From Pseudomonas sp. C2B4 (lineage in GTDB: Bacteria > Pseudomonadota > Gammaproteobacteria > Pseudomonadales > Pseudomonadaceae): a DNA stretch of 37,187 nucleotides. The notes under the pieces are model-generated. The model ran no database searches. It had not been told where the DNA came from and saw nothing but the letters and a program-made list of their open reading frames with translations. Both the position numbers and the translations under genes were made by a program. Position 1 is the first letter of the stretch; each line of letters starts with the position of its first letter. Shown here in pieces: positions 22,640 to 30,656 of this stretch. The stretch lies in contig NZ_JABFMU010000048.1 in NCBI RefSeq assembly GCF_013359695.1, positions 14,282 to 51,468 on the forward strand, given 5' to 3'.

Positions 22640-24793
22640 ATGGACAAGGAGCAAGAGGACCGTTTTTTCAGCAGCAAGATGCTGGCCTGCCCGCCGCGGG
22701 GGCATTGGACGAGTTTTCGGTTGGTTGACGAACAGGGTGATGGCAAACCCTATGGCGGTTTGCGTTACACCGTCGTCGACAGTGTTGGCCAGGAGTATTC
22801 CGGGAGGTTGAATGGCGAAGGCTTCGCCAAGTTGGAGAACCACTATCGTGGCCCTCTGGTGCTAACACTGAATGACGCCTATGGCGGAGTAGACGGCGTT
22901 TATCGTGCCTTGCTGAAAAGAAAGCACTACCCCCTCCCCATCACCGAACTCCAGGTCCGCGCCGAACAAACCCGCTTCTTCCACGAAGACGGCTTCCGCC
23001 GCGAGCACAACCCGGCCATCAAGGACGCCGACGTCTTCATCCAGGTCGAAGTCCGCGACCTGGTCCGGCACGGCGCGCACCTGCCGCCGGTGGTCAAGCG
23101 CTTCTACGAACCGCAAAGTTCGCTGCTGCGGGCCATGAGCGAACTGGGGATCGGTCCCGAGCATCCCTTCGGCATCGCCCTGAGCCCCAACCAGCACAAT
23201 GTGCTGGAAGTGCGGCCGCTGCGTGCGTTGCGGCCACTGCTGTCCACCGATGACCAGTTCTGTGCCCTGAACCTCTATCAACTGGCCCTGATGGCGACCT
23301 TGAGTTACACCGACTTCGGCCAGGACCCGGCGAAAAGGCCGGTGGACAGGGTGCGTTTCGCCGAGGATCCGAGCGTTGGCCATCTGTTCGGCGAGGCGCT
23401 GGCCGGTTTTCGCGAAAACTGGCGCATCGACAAAGGCCAGCGCCAACGGTTCTACCCGCTGTACGAAGACGTGCCCTATTCCAAACGCCTGGAGATCCTG
23501 CCGTTCGACCCGACGCTGTATGCATCCAATCACCCGGACCAAGGCGAGGATCAGGAGCATCCGGCCAACCAGCATTTTTTCGATGACCAAGAGGATGGCG
23601 GTGATACCCAGGCGTTCATCTGTCATCACGACGAAGTCATCCTGATTGCGGTGCGTGGCACGGCCAGTTTGAAGGACGCGATCCGTGATGTGGACGCGCT
23701 GCAGGTGCCGTTCGAGGAGGGCGTCGGCAAGGTGCACAAGGGCTTTTATGATGCGTTTCGCGCAATTCAGGATTTCGTCCTGCGTTATCTGGATAGATTT
23801 CATGCCGGCCAGAAAGTCATCATCTGTGGTCACAGCCTCGGCGGTGCCATCGCCTTGTTGCTGGCAGAAGCACTGCGCCGGTTCCCAGGCGACGATTACA
23901 ACATCCTCCTCTACACCTACGGCGCCCCTCGCACCGGCGACGCGGACTTCGTCCAGGGCGCCGCCGAGCTCGTTCACCACCGCATGGTCAACAACAACGA
24001 CCCCGTGCCCGGCGTGCCCGCGCGCTGGATGGATGCCAACTGGAAAGTCTGGGTGCCGGGCCTGACGATGACGGTATTGAGCGGCTATGGCCTGTTGGTG
24101 TTCGGCGCTGGGTTGGTGCGCGTCGGCGGTGCGCCTTATGAGCATCACGGCCAGCAACAGCACTTTATGCCCGTGCGTTTCGGTGACCGGGAGACGTCGG
24201 CGCTGTTGTGGGACCCGACCTGCGAGTCCATCGAACACGCCGCCTGCACCCGGATACTGCAGCAGTGGCGTGGCGATATGCCGGTACGCGGCAACCTGCT
24301 GGCGCAAATGATCGACTACCAGGATCACATGATGGTGGCCAGCTACATTCCTTTCGCCTGGGCGACCTTGCGCCGCTGGCAGCAGACCCAGGAAAACAGC
24401 AGAACCGTGGTGACCGGCCATGAGTATTATCTGATCGATAACGCATTGGCGACGCTCAAGGCGAAACTGTACGAGCATATTCGCCAAATGCGTTACGACG
24501 AGGGACCGCGTGGCCCGACAGCCGCGGAAAAAGCAGCCATGAGCGCTATGTTCAAGGAACGTGATCGACTGGAGCAAACCCGCGAACGCCTGCAAACCTT
24601 GCACTATCGCCGGCTCACACTGGCAGATGTGTACGGCAACGCGGCCCAGTCCGCGGAGTTCGCCGGCAGCGTGGCGCGCTGGGCAAAGCACACTGAAAAT
24701 CAGCAGTCGGAACAGTACGCCAGCCTTCCGCCGTTATTGGATTCCGAGCGTCGGCTGGCGGCCCAGCCGCTTGATATCAACTCGATCATCTGA
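22640..24793 (+). CDS. Class 3 lipase family protein, probable T6SS lipase effector
   Basis: This 717-aa protein has no signal peptide. An N-terminal beta domain (CPPRGHWTSFRLVDEQGDGKPYGG..., residues 17-80) and a middle region (about 100-320) come first. A lipase class 3 domain at about 325-510 has nucleophile motif GHSLGGA (Ser399), NNNDPVPG (probable Asp454) and YEHHG (probable His502). The C-terminal 200 residues are helical. AAAGGAG gives strong initiation. A cytosolic lipase without a secretion signal behind an exported lipoprotein is typical of type VI lipase effectors (Tle groups) that hydrolyse membrane phospholipids of rivals. No vgrG, PAAR or T6SS gene lies in the window, so delivery partner and Tle class are unproven. 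Confidence 0.78.
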   Translation: MDKEQEDRFFSSKMLACPPRGHWTSFRLVDEQGDGKPYGGLRYTVVDSVGQEYSGRLNGEGFAKLENHYRGPLVLTLNDAYGGVDGVYRALLKRKHYPLPITELQVRAEQTRFFHEDGFRREHNPAIKDADVFIQVEVRDLVRHGAHLPPVVKRFYEPQSSLLRAMSELGIGPEHPFGIALSPNQHNVLEVRPLRALRPLLSTDDQFCALNLYQLALMATLSYTDFGQDPAKRPVDRVRFAEDPSVGHLFGEALAGFRENWRIDKGQRQRFYPLYEDVPYSKRLEILPFDPTLYASNHPDQGEDQEHPANQHFFDDQEDGGDTQAFICHHDEVILIAVRGTASLKDAIRDVDALQVPFEEGVGKVHKGFYDAFRAIQDFVLRYLDRFHAGQKVIICGHSLGGAIALLLAEALRRFPGDDYNILLYTYGAPRTGDADFVQGAAELVHHRMVNNNDPVPGVPARWMDANWKVWVPGLTMTVLSGYGLLVFGAGLVRVGGAPYEHHGQQQHFMPVRFGDRETSALLWDPTCESIEHAACTRILQQWRGDMPVRGNLLAQMIDYQDHMMVASYIPFAWATLRRWQQTQENSRTVVTGHEYYLIDNALATLKAKLYEHIRQMRYDEGPRGPTAAEKAAMSAMFKERDRLEQTRERLQTLHYRRLTLADVYGNAAQSAEFAGSVARWAKHTENQQSEQYASLPPLLDSERRLAAQPLDINSII

Positions 24794-24817
24794 AAAAGGG
24801 AGGCGAAGAGCGCATTT

Positions 24818-24922
24818 CTGCGGGAGCGAGCCTGCTCGCGAAAAACGCCCAGGCAACGCGCTCATTCAGACAGGGCGCGTTATCGTTGACGTCCTTCGCG
24901 AGCAGGCTCGCTCCCACAGGGG
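24818..24922. repeat. REP doublet
   Basis: Inverted REP copies lie at about 24819-24843 (CGGGAGCGAGCCTGCTCGCG) and 24894-24920 (TTCGCGAGCAGGCTCGCTCC then CACAGG), with a 50-bp spacer. They sit between the convergent lipase and nirD genes. Confidence 0.88.
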
Positions 24923-24931
24923 GTGGGGTGA

Positions 24932-25306
24932 TCAGACCACGCCGACCTCCACCCTGCCCTCGTTCAACCGCACCGGCCAGACCCGCAAACGCTGCTGCGG
25001 GTACTCCAGGCAAGTGCCGTCTTCCAGGCGAAAGTGCTGCTTGTAGATAGGCGACGCCACCACCAGATCACCCTTGATGCTGCCCACCAGACCACGACCG
25101 ATGACATTGGCCCCCGATTGCGGATCGTGGTTGTCGATGGCGTAGAGGTTTTTGCCCTCCATGCCCGGCAGGTAGAACAGCGCCACTTGCGCGCCGTCCA
25201 GCCACACCACCACGCCCGAATCGTTCACCAGGTCCTGCTGGCTGCACACCGATTGCCAGTTGGCAGACACAGTGTTTTCAACGCGTTGAGTATTGGACTG
25301 AGTCAT
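24932..25306 (-). CDS. nirD: Nitrite reductase [NAD(P)H] small subunit
   Basis: This 124-aa soluble Rieske-fold protein of the NirD type lacks the Cys/His ligands of a true Rieske cluster. It partners NirB in cytoplasmic, assimilatory reduction of nitrite to ammonium. Recognisable blocks are NWQSVCSQQDLVNDSGVVVWL, QVALFYLP, LYAIDNHDPQSGANVIGRGLVGSIKGDLVVASPIYKQHF and LEDGTCLEYPQQRLRVWPVRL. Its ATG shares one base with the nirB stop (TGATG), so the two are translationally coupled. It is the last gene of the unit; a REP doublet follows. Confidence 0.95.
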   Translation of the reverse strand: MTQSNTQRVENTVSANWQSVCSQQDLVNDSGVVVWLDGAQVALFYLPGMEGKNLYAIDNHDPQSGANVIGRGLVGSIKGDLVVASPIYKQHFRLEDGTCLEYPQQRLRVWPVRLNEGRVEVGVV

Positions 25307-27867
25307 CAGACGCTCTCCTCGGTGACAGGGATCAGGTTGAGTTCGCTGGCCATGATCGGCCGACGTTGACCGCGTTCCTGGACGAAGTGGATGTCCGGGT
25401 CCGGCCGTTTATCGTTGACGAAGGTGCGGAAGCGCTTGAGTTTTTCCGGGTCCTTGAGGGCGTTGGCCCACTCGCATTCGTAGCGATTGACCACCAGCTG
25501 CATTTGCGACTCCAGTTCGGCGCCAAGGCCCAGGCTGTCGTGGATGATTACGTCCTTGAGGTAGTCCAGGCCGCCCTCCAGGCTTTCGCGCCACACCGAA
25601 GTGCGCTGCAGTTTGTCGGCGGTACGGATGTAGAACATCAGGAAGCGGTCGATGTAGCGGATCAGGGTCGCATCATCCAGATCGGTGGCGAACAGCTCGG
25701 CGTGACGCGGACGCATGCCGCCGTTGCCGGCGATGTACAGGTTCCAGCCCTTTTCAGTCGCGATCACCCCCACGTCCTTGCTTTGCGCCTCGGCGCATTC
25801 ACGGGTGCAACCGGACACCGCGAACTTGAGCTTGTGCGGCGAACGCAGGCCTTTGTAGCGATCCTCGATCGTCAGGGCCATCTGCACGCTGTCCTGCACG
25901 CCGTAACGGCACCAGGTGCTGCCGACGCAGGACTTCACCGTACGGGTCGACTTGCCGTAGGCGTGGCCGGTTTCGAAACCGGCTTCAATCAATTCACCCC
26001 AGATGTCCGGCAATTGATGCAATTGCGCGCCGAACAGGTCGATGCGCTGGCCGCCGGTAATCTTGGTGTAGAGGTCGTATTTCTTCGCGACGACGCCGAT
26101 GGCGATCAGCTTATCCGCAGTGATCTCGCCACCGGGAATGCGCGGCACCACCGAGTAGGTGCCGTTTTTCTGCATGTTGGCCATGAAGGTGTCGTTGGTG
26201 TCCTGCAACGGCACCAGCGACGGGTCCATGATCGGCTGGTTCCAGCACGACGCCAGGATCGAGCCCACGGCCGGCTTGCACACATCGCAACCGGTGTGAC
26301 CACGGCCGTGCTTGGCAAGCAGTTCTTCGAAGGTGATCACCCCTTCCACCCGTACCAGCGCATACAGTTCCTGACGGGTGTAGGCGAAGTGCTCGCACAG
26401 GCTCTTGTCGACGCTGACGCCACGGGCAATCAACTCGTGTTCGAAGACTTGCTTGAGCAGCCCGGCGCAACCGCCGCAACCGGTGCAGGCCTTGGTCTGC
26501 GACTTGAGCAGGCCGAGGTCGGTGCAGCCGCCGTCAATGGCCGAGCAGATGGCGCCCTTGGTGACGTTATGGCACGAGCAGACCGTGGCCGTTTCCGGCA
26601 AGGCGCCAGGGCCAAGGGTCGGCGCGCCTTCAGAGGACGGCAGAATCAAAGCGGCCGGTTCGGATGGCAAGGCAATCGCGTTCTGCATGTATTGCAGCAG
26701 CGTGTCGTAATAGCTGTTGTCGCCGATCAGCACCGCGCCGAGCACCTGCTTGCCGCTGGCGTCCACCACCAGACGCCGATAGCTGGCGGTGGTCTCGTCG
26801 ATAAACTGATAACTGCGGGCGCCGGGCGTGTTGGCGTGGGCATCGCCGATGGAACCGACATCGACCCCCAGTAACTTGAGTTTGGTCGACATGTCGGCGC
26901 CCTGGAACGGCTCAGCGACGTCGTCACACAGCCGCGCGGCAACGCTGCGAGCCATCTGGTAACCCGGGGCGACCAGACCGAACAGGCTGCCGTTCCAGGC
27001 CGCGCATTCGCCGATGGCGTAGATGTTCGGGTCGCAACTCAGGCAGGTGTCGTCGATCACGACGCCACCGCGCGGGCCGATTTCCAGTGCACATTGACGG
27101 GCCAGCGCATCCTGGGCGCGGATACCGGCGGAGAACACCACCAGATCGGTTTCCAGGAACTCGTCGTTGGCGAAATTCATGCGGTAGCGATAGTCCTCGC
27201 CCGCGCTGATCGATTGGGTGGCGCGGGACAAATGCACACCGACGCCCAAGCGTTCGATCTGCGCCTTGAGCGCCAGGCCACCCAGGTCATCCAGTTGCAC
27301 CGGCATCAGCCGTGGCGCGAATTCCACCACATGGGCTTCAAGCCCCAGACTCTTGAGCGCATTGGCGGCTTCCAATCCGAGCAGGCCACCGCCGACCACC
27401 ACACCGCGCCGCGCATTGGCCGCCGCCGCACGAATGGCATCGAGGTCTTCCAGCGTGCGATAGACCAGACGCGAATCACCCTCGGCGCCTTCAATCGGCG
27501 GCACGAACGGATAAGAACCGGTTGCCAGGACCAGCTTGTCGTAATGCACGCCCCCCTGTGCGGTGATCACCTGACGCTGTTCGCGGTCGATTTCCAGCAC
27601 CGGCACACCCAGGTGCAACGTGACGCCGGGCGTCTGGTACAGCGAGGCATCGCTCAGCGCCAGGGATTCGGCATCGCGACCGGAAAAATACTCGGACAGA
27701 TGCACACGGTCATAAGCACGCATCGGCTCTTCGCTAAAAACATGCAGACGATAGCGGTCAAGGGCCCCGCCCTCGATCAACTGCTCGACACAATGGTGTC
27801 CGACCATGCCATTGCCGATCACGATCAGCGTTTGCAGTTTGTTCAACGTGGCTACATTGGAATTCAT
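25306..27867 (-). CDS. nirB: Nitrite reductase [NAD(P)H] large subunit
   Basis: This 853-aa cytoplasmic flavo-siroheme enzyme transfers six electrons from NAD(P)H to nitrite, giving ammonium. The N-terminal FAD/NAD reductase (about 1-400) has LIVIGNGMVGHHCVEQL and VVVGGGLLGLEAANALKSLG. BFD-like [2Fe-2S] modules follow (CSCHNVTKGAICSAI..., ACTGCGGCAGL, and HTGCDVCKPAVGSI), then the nitrite/sulfite reductase ferredoxin-like half-domain. The siroheme-4Fe4S ligands are Cys647 and Cys653 (CVGSTWC) and Cys687 and Cys691 (CTREC). I choose the ATG at 27867; the in-frame GTG at 27876 lies in the AGGTG ribosome binding site. A terminator-bearing leader and a sigma-54-type promoter precede it. Confidence 0.96.
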   Translation of the reverse strand: MNSNVATLNKLQTLIVIGNGMVGHHCVEQLIEGGALDRYRLHVFSEEPMRAYDRVHLSEYFSGRDAESLALSDASLYQTPGVTLHLGVPVLEIDREQRQVITAQGGVHYDKLVLATGSYPFVPPIEGAEGDSRLVYRTLEDLDAIRAAAANARRGVVVGGGLLGLEAANALKSLGLEAHVVEFAPRLMPVQLDDLGGLALKAQIERLGVGVHLSRATQSISAGEDYRYRMNFANDEFLETDLVVFSAGIRAQDALARQCALEIGPRGGVVIDDTCLSCDPNIYAIGECAAWNGSLFGLVAPGYQMARSVAARLCDDVAEPFQGADMSTKLKLLGVDVGSIGDAHANTPGARSYQFIDETTASYRRLVVDASGKQVLGAVLIGDNSYYDTLLQYMQNAIALPSEPAALILPSSEGAPTLGPGALPETATVCSCHNVTKGAICSAIDGGCTDLGLLKSQTKACTGCGGCAGLLKQVFEHELIARGVSVDKSLCEHFAYTRQELYALVRVEGVITFEELLAKHGRGHTGCDVCKPAVGSILASCWNQPIMDPSLVPLQDTNDTFMANMQKNGTYSVVPRIPGGEITADKLIAIGVVAKKYDLYTKITGGQRIDLFGAQLHQLPDIWGELIEAGFETGHAYGKSTRTVKSCVGSTWCRYGVQDSVQMALTIEDRYKGLRSPHKLKFAVSGCTRECAEAQSKDVGVIATEKGWNLYIAGNGGMRPRHAELFATDLDDATLIRYIDRFLMFYIRTADKLQRTSVWRESLEGGLDYLKDVIIHDSLGLGAELESQMQLVVNRYECEWANALKDPEKLKRFRTFVNDKRPDPDIHFVQERGQRRPIMASELNLIPVTEESV

Positions 27868-27907
27868 AAACGACACCTGCCCAAAAGCCCATCACGGTTC
27901 AAAAAGC

Positions 27908-27943
27908 AAAAAAAAACGCCTGAAACCTTGCGGTTCCAGGCGT
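27908..27943 (-). terminator. Leader terminator before nirB (attenuator)
   Basis: In the nirB sense a 12-bp hairpin (ACGCCTGGAACC-GCAA-GGTTTCAGGCGT, one G-U pair) is followed by nine T, about 40 nt before the nirB ATG. It would stop transcription before the gene unless overridden. Upstream leader sequence CTGGTTTC could pair with the 5' arm (GGAACC) as an antiterminator. Nitrate-responsive antitermination by NasT (ANTAR protein) in such leaders is known in related bacteria; its action here is inferred. Confidence 0.75.
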
Positions 27944-28080
27944 CTTTGCCTGTTCTTTTGCGGTGTTGAAACCAGACGGCCATGCCTGATCCACCGATAT
28001 TGCCCACGACCTGTGCGGTTGATCGATCGTCGTTGACCGAGTGGGCTGCCCATCTATGTAGAGGGGCTTGAGGGGATCAT

Positions 28081-28096
28081 TGCAGGGTTTGTGCCA
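28081..28096 (-). promoter_or_regulatory. Sigma-54 (-24/-12) promoter of nirBD
   Basis: The minus strand reads TGGCACAAACCCTGCA: GG and GC exactly 12 apart, close to the consensus TGGCAC-N5-TTGCA. Transcription would start near 28070 and give a leader of about 200 nt that includes the attenuator. A half site TGCACC (28219-28224, minus strand) about 125 bp upstream could belong to an NtrC-type enhancer. Sigma-54/NtrC control suits a nitrogen-assimilation operon. Confidence 0.7.
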
Positions 28097-28259
28097 GTCG
28101 AAGACCGGGGATGGGAAAATGTCACGGGGACGGCGGTTCAGGCGGGTTTCAAGGCGAATCGTATTCAACTGGCCGGACGTGGCCGACGGGAAGATCGGTC
28201 GGCAAACCGCTACGCGCTGGTGCACGCTATCAGGCTTTGCGCTTTATAAAAGTGCATGT

Positions 28260-28403
28260 AGTGGTCAAAGGACCACTCTGGGGAGCGAGCTTTTGTGGCG
28301 AGGGGATTTATCCCCGTTGGGTTGTGAAGTCGCCCGAAAAGTGGGACTGCTGCGCAGTCCAACGGGGATAAATCCCCTCGCCACAAAAATCCCCTCGCCA
28401 CAG
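28260..28403. repeat. Long hairpin repeat (second REP-like family)
   Basis: Two perfect 30-bp arms (28291-28320 and 28359-28388) are built on GTGGCGAGGGGATTTATCCC. They enclose 38 bp that contain a smaller hairpin GGACTG-CTGCG-CAGTCC. A third partial copy, AATCCCCTCGCCACAGG, follows at 28388-28404. To the left is hairpin AGTGGTC-AAAG-GACCACT (28260-28277). This differs in sequence from the GTGGGAGCGAG REPs. It lies just after the YbdD-type gene and can end its transcript. Confidence 0.85.
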
Positions 28404-28416
28404 GGTTCGCGGTGTT

Positions 28417-28617
28417 TCAGCAGCACCGCGTATTGCACTTGCCCCGGCCAAACCGTGCTTCCTGGCGCTCACGGAAAAACGCCTCATAAGTCATGACTGG
28501 CTCACCCGGGGATTTGGCAGCCATGAGCGCCACATAGTTGTCGTAATCGGGAACGCCCACCATCGACTGCGCGCTTTGGCGGAAGAACCGGGCGACCTGC
28601 TTCAGTTTACGGAACAT
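28417..28617 (-). CDS. YbdD/YjiX family protein
   Basis: This 66-aa protein has the family pattern MFRKLKQVARFFRQSAQSMV then GVPDYDNYVALMAAKSPGEPVMTYEAFFRERQEARFGRGK and a C-terminal Cys-Cys. YbdD/YjiX proteins are small partners encoded next to peptide/pyruvate carriers of the CstA (carbon starvation) family. No cstA is present within the window on either side. The frame is open to 28716, but homology starts at the ATG at 28617, preceded by GAGAG. Expected to be cytoplasmic or membrane-associated. Confidence 0.88.
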   Translation of the reverse strand: MFRKLKQVARFFRQSAQSMVGVPDYDNYVALMAAKSPGEPVMTYEAFFRERQEARFGRGKCNTRCC

Positions 28618-28859
28618 GGCAATGCTCTCTGTGGGGGATTGGACGCCCCCATGGAACCGCGCTGATGTATCTGCAATGTGTCCGCGCGCGGGCCATTTGT
28701 ATCTTCGTGTAGTCAAGGCCCCGCGACGTTTTGGCGCAGGCCGGCGGGCGATCGATTAAGCGCCAACGGGCAACAGTTTGTTAACATCCACGCGCTTTTT
28801 TTCGTCTGATCCGTCAGGCACTGTGTTTTTTCTGTCGCTACACAGGAAGCTTTATTTCC

Positions 28860-29465
28860 ATGAGTACGTTGTATTCCCGTCGCACGGTCCTGCAAGGCAT
28901 GAGCCTGCTGGGCCTTGGCTTGCTCGCCGGCTGCGATGACAGCAGCAAGCTGTCGTTCAAGTACGGCAAGGATCTGAGCGACAAGATCATGGGGCGCTCC
29001 TTCAAGCTCAAGGACGCCCAGGGCGAAACCCGGATGCTGGGCAGCTACCAGGGCCTGATGCCGATGATCTTCTTCGGTTTCACCCAATGCCCGGCCGTCT
29101 GCCCGACGACCCTGGCCCGCGCGGCCCAGGCGAAAAAACTGATGGGTCGCGATGGCGAGCGTCTGCAAGTGATCTTCATCACCCTGGACCCCGAGCGCGA
29201 TACGCCCGAAATGCTCGACAAATACGTCAAGGCCTTCGATCCGACATTCGAGGCGCTGTCCGGCACCCTGGAAGAAACCGCCGCCACCGCCAAGGAGTTC
29301 GGCGTATTCTTCGAGAAAGTTCCGAGCGGCGACACCTACACGCTTTCCCATACCGCGACCAGCTACGTGTTCGACTCCCGGGGCAACCTGCGCCTGGGCC
29401 TGTCCGCGTCCCTTACCGCTCAAGAGTGCGCAGAAGACCTGCTCACCGTCATGGAGGTCTGCTGA
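28860..29465 (+). CDS. SCO1/SenC family copper chaperone, lipoprotein
   Basis: This 201-aa thioredoxin-fold protein delivers or reduces copper for the CuA/CuB sites of cytochrome oxidase. The lipoprotein signal ends in LLAGC (Cys25), so it is membrane-anchored facing the periplasm. The copper motif is FTQCPAVCP (Cys77 and Cys81), with the distant ligand His164 in TLSHTATSYVFD. The conserved FITLDPERDTP block is present. It starts with ATG after AGGAAG. The stop overlaps the start of the PCu(A)C gene (TGATG), so the two copper proteins are coupled. The mRNA leader contains T-runs but no clear terminator. Confidence 0.93.
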   Translation: MSTLYSRRTVLQGMSLLGLGLLAGCDDSSKLSFKYGKDLSDKIMGRSFKLKDAQGETRMLGSYQGLMPMIFFGFTQCPAVCPTTLARAAQAKKLMGRDGERLQVIFITLDPERDTPEMLDKYVKAFDPTFEALSGTLEETAATAKEFGVFFEKVPSGDTYTLSHTATSYVFDSRGNLRLGLSASLTAQECAEDLLTVMEVC

Positions 29466-29968
29466 TGACTTCGTTGTGCACAACCCGTATCAAACAGCTT
29501 GTACTGGGAATGTCCCTGATCGGCATGGCTTGGCAAGTGTCCGCGCAAACCGAGGTCAATGACGCCTGGGTCCGCGCCACCGTGGCCGGCCAGCACTCGA
29601 CCGGCGCCTTCATGACCCTGCAGGCCGACACGGACAGCAAGCTGCTCAGCGTGCAATCGCCCGTCGCGAAAACCGTGCAAATCCACCAGATGAGCATGAA
29701 AGACGATGTGATGCGCATGGGCCAGGTCGAGTCCGTCGCATTGCCGGCCGGCAAACCGGTGAGCCTGGATCCAAACGGCTACCACGTCATGCTGATAGAC
29801 CTGACGGCCCAGGTGGCAGAAGGCAGTAAAGTGCCCCTGACCCTGACCGTGGAAAACGCCAAGGGCGAAAAAGAGACGATCAAGGTCGAGGCTGAAGCGC
29901 GTTCGCTCGGTGCGATGGATCACGGCAAGATGGACCATAGCAAGATGGATCACAGCAAAATGCAATGA
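29465..29968 (+). CDS. Periplasmic copper chaperone PCu(A)C
   Basis: This 167-aa exported protein has a signal peptide (about residues 1-27, ending VSAQ) and a cupredoxin-like PCu(A)C domain. The full copper site H-x10-M-x21-H-x-M is present: His74, Met85, His107, Met109. The family passes Cu(I) to the CuA centre of cytochrome oxidase together with SCO, the gene just upstream and one base overlapped. The C-terminus adds a repeated Met/His tail, DHGKMDHSKMDHSKMQ, likely an extra copper-binding arm. The ATG at 29465 is chosen; the longer open frame upstream is in SCO coding sequence. Confidence 0.93.
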   Translation: MTSLCTTRIKQLVLGMSLIGMAWQVSAQTEVNDAWVRATVAGQHSTGAFMTLQADTDSKLLSVQSPVAKTVQIHQMSMKDDVMRMGQVESVALPAGKPVSLDPNGYHVMLIDLTAQVAEGSKVPLTLTVENAKGEKETIKVEAEARSLGAMDHGKMDHSKMDHSKMQ

Positions 29969-30020
29969 GGGTCTGACGGCCTCGCTCAACGAGGCCGCTC
30001 ACTGATGGGAGGTGCGTAAC

Positions 30021-30527
30021 ATGACGACCAACACCGAAACCGCCATCCTCGCCGGTGGCTGCTTCTGGGGCATGCAGGATCTGCTGCGACGCTACCCGGG
30101 GGTGCTTGCCACGCGGGTCGGTTATTCGGGCGGCGATGTAGCCAATGCGACCTACCGCAACCATGACACCCACGCCGAGGCGATTGAAATCGTCTTCGAC
30201 CCGGACCAGATCAGCTATCGCCAGATTCTCGAGTTTTTCTTCCAGATCCACGACCCGACCACCAAAAACCGCCAGGGCAATGACCTGGGCACCAGCTATC
30301 GTTCGGCAATCTATTTTCTGAGCGATGAACAGAAGCTGATCGCTGAAGACACCGTGGCCGACGTCGAGGCCTCGGGCCTCTGGCCTGGCAAGGTCGTCAC
30401 CGAGATCGAGCCCGCCGGGCCATTCTGGGAAGCGGAGCCTGAGCACCAGGACTACCTGGAGCACTACCCCAACGGCTACACCTGCCACTTCATCCGGCCG
30501 AACTGGACGCTGCCGAAACGCGGTTGA
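30021..30527 (+). CDS. msrA: Peptide-methionine (S)-S-oxide reductase
   Basis: This 168-aa cytosolic repair enzyme reduces methionine-S-sulfoxide. The catalytic signature is GGCFWG (Cys14), followed by RVGYSGGDVANATYRNHDTHAEAIEIVFDP and SYRSAIYF. There is one further cysteine near the C-terminus (YTCHF) for resolving. This is the short MsrA form, unlike the roughly 215-aa form. I take the ATG at 30021; the GTG at 30012 lies in its own ribosome binding site GGGAGG. It is separated from the copper pair by 52 bp and may share their transcript, which would fit oxidative and copper stress. Confidence 0.92.
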   Translation: MTTNTETAILAGGCFWGMQDLLRRYPGVLATRVGYSGGDVANATYRNHDTHAEAIEIVFDPDQISYRQILEFFFQIHDPTTKNRQGNDLGTSYRSAIYFLSDEQKLIAEDTVADVEASGLWPGKVVTEIEPAGPFWEAEPEHQDYLEHYPNGYTCHFIRPNWTLPKRG

Positions 30528-30540
30528 TGGTTTGCCCCCT

Positions 30541-30640
30541 TGTAGGAGCGAGCTTGCTCGCGATGGACATCAACGATGACGCGGGGCTTCTGAATGCCCG
30601 CGCCGTTCTCAGGTTTATCGCGAGCAAGCTCGCTCCTACA
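30541..30640. repeat. REP doublet
   Basis: TGTAGGAGCGAGCTTGCTCG then CGA (30541-30563) and its exact inverse (30618-30640) are separated by about 54 bp. They lie between the convergent msrA and DUF1801 genes. Confidence 0.9.
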
Positions 30641-30656
30641 GGGGTACGTCGTCCGG

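Noticed and set aside
22862..24691. 609-aa minus-strand open frame antisense to the lipase gene
   Set aside because: Shadow frame with His/Gln/Val/Arg-rich composition and no domain; the lipase has a clear catalytic triad.
25366..26874. 502-aa plus-strand frame antisense to nirB
   Set aside because: Shadow of nirB, whose Fe-S and siroheme motifs are intact on the other strand.
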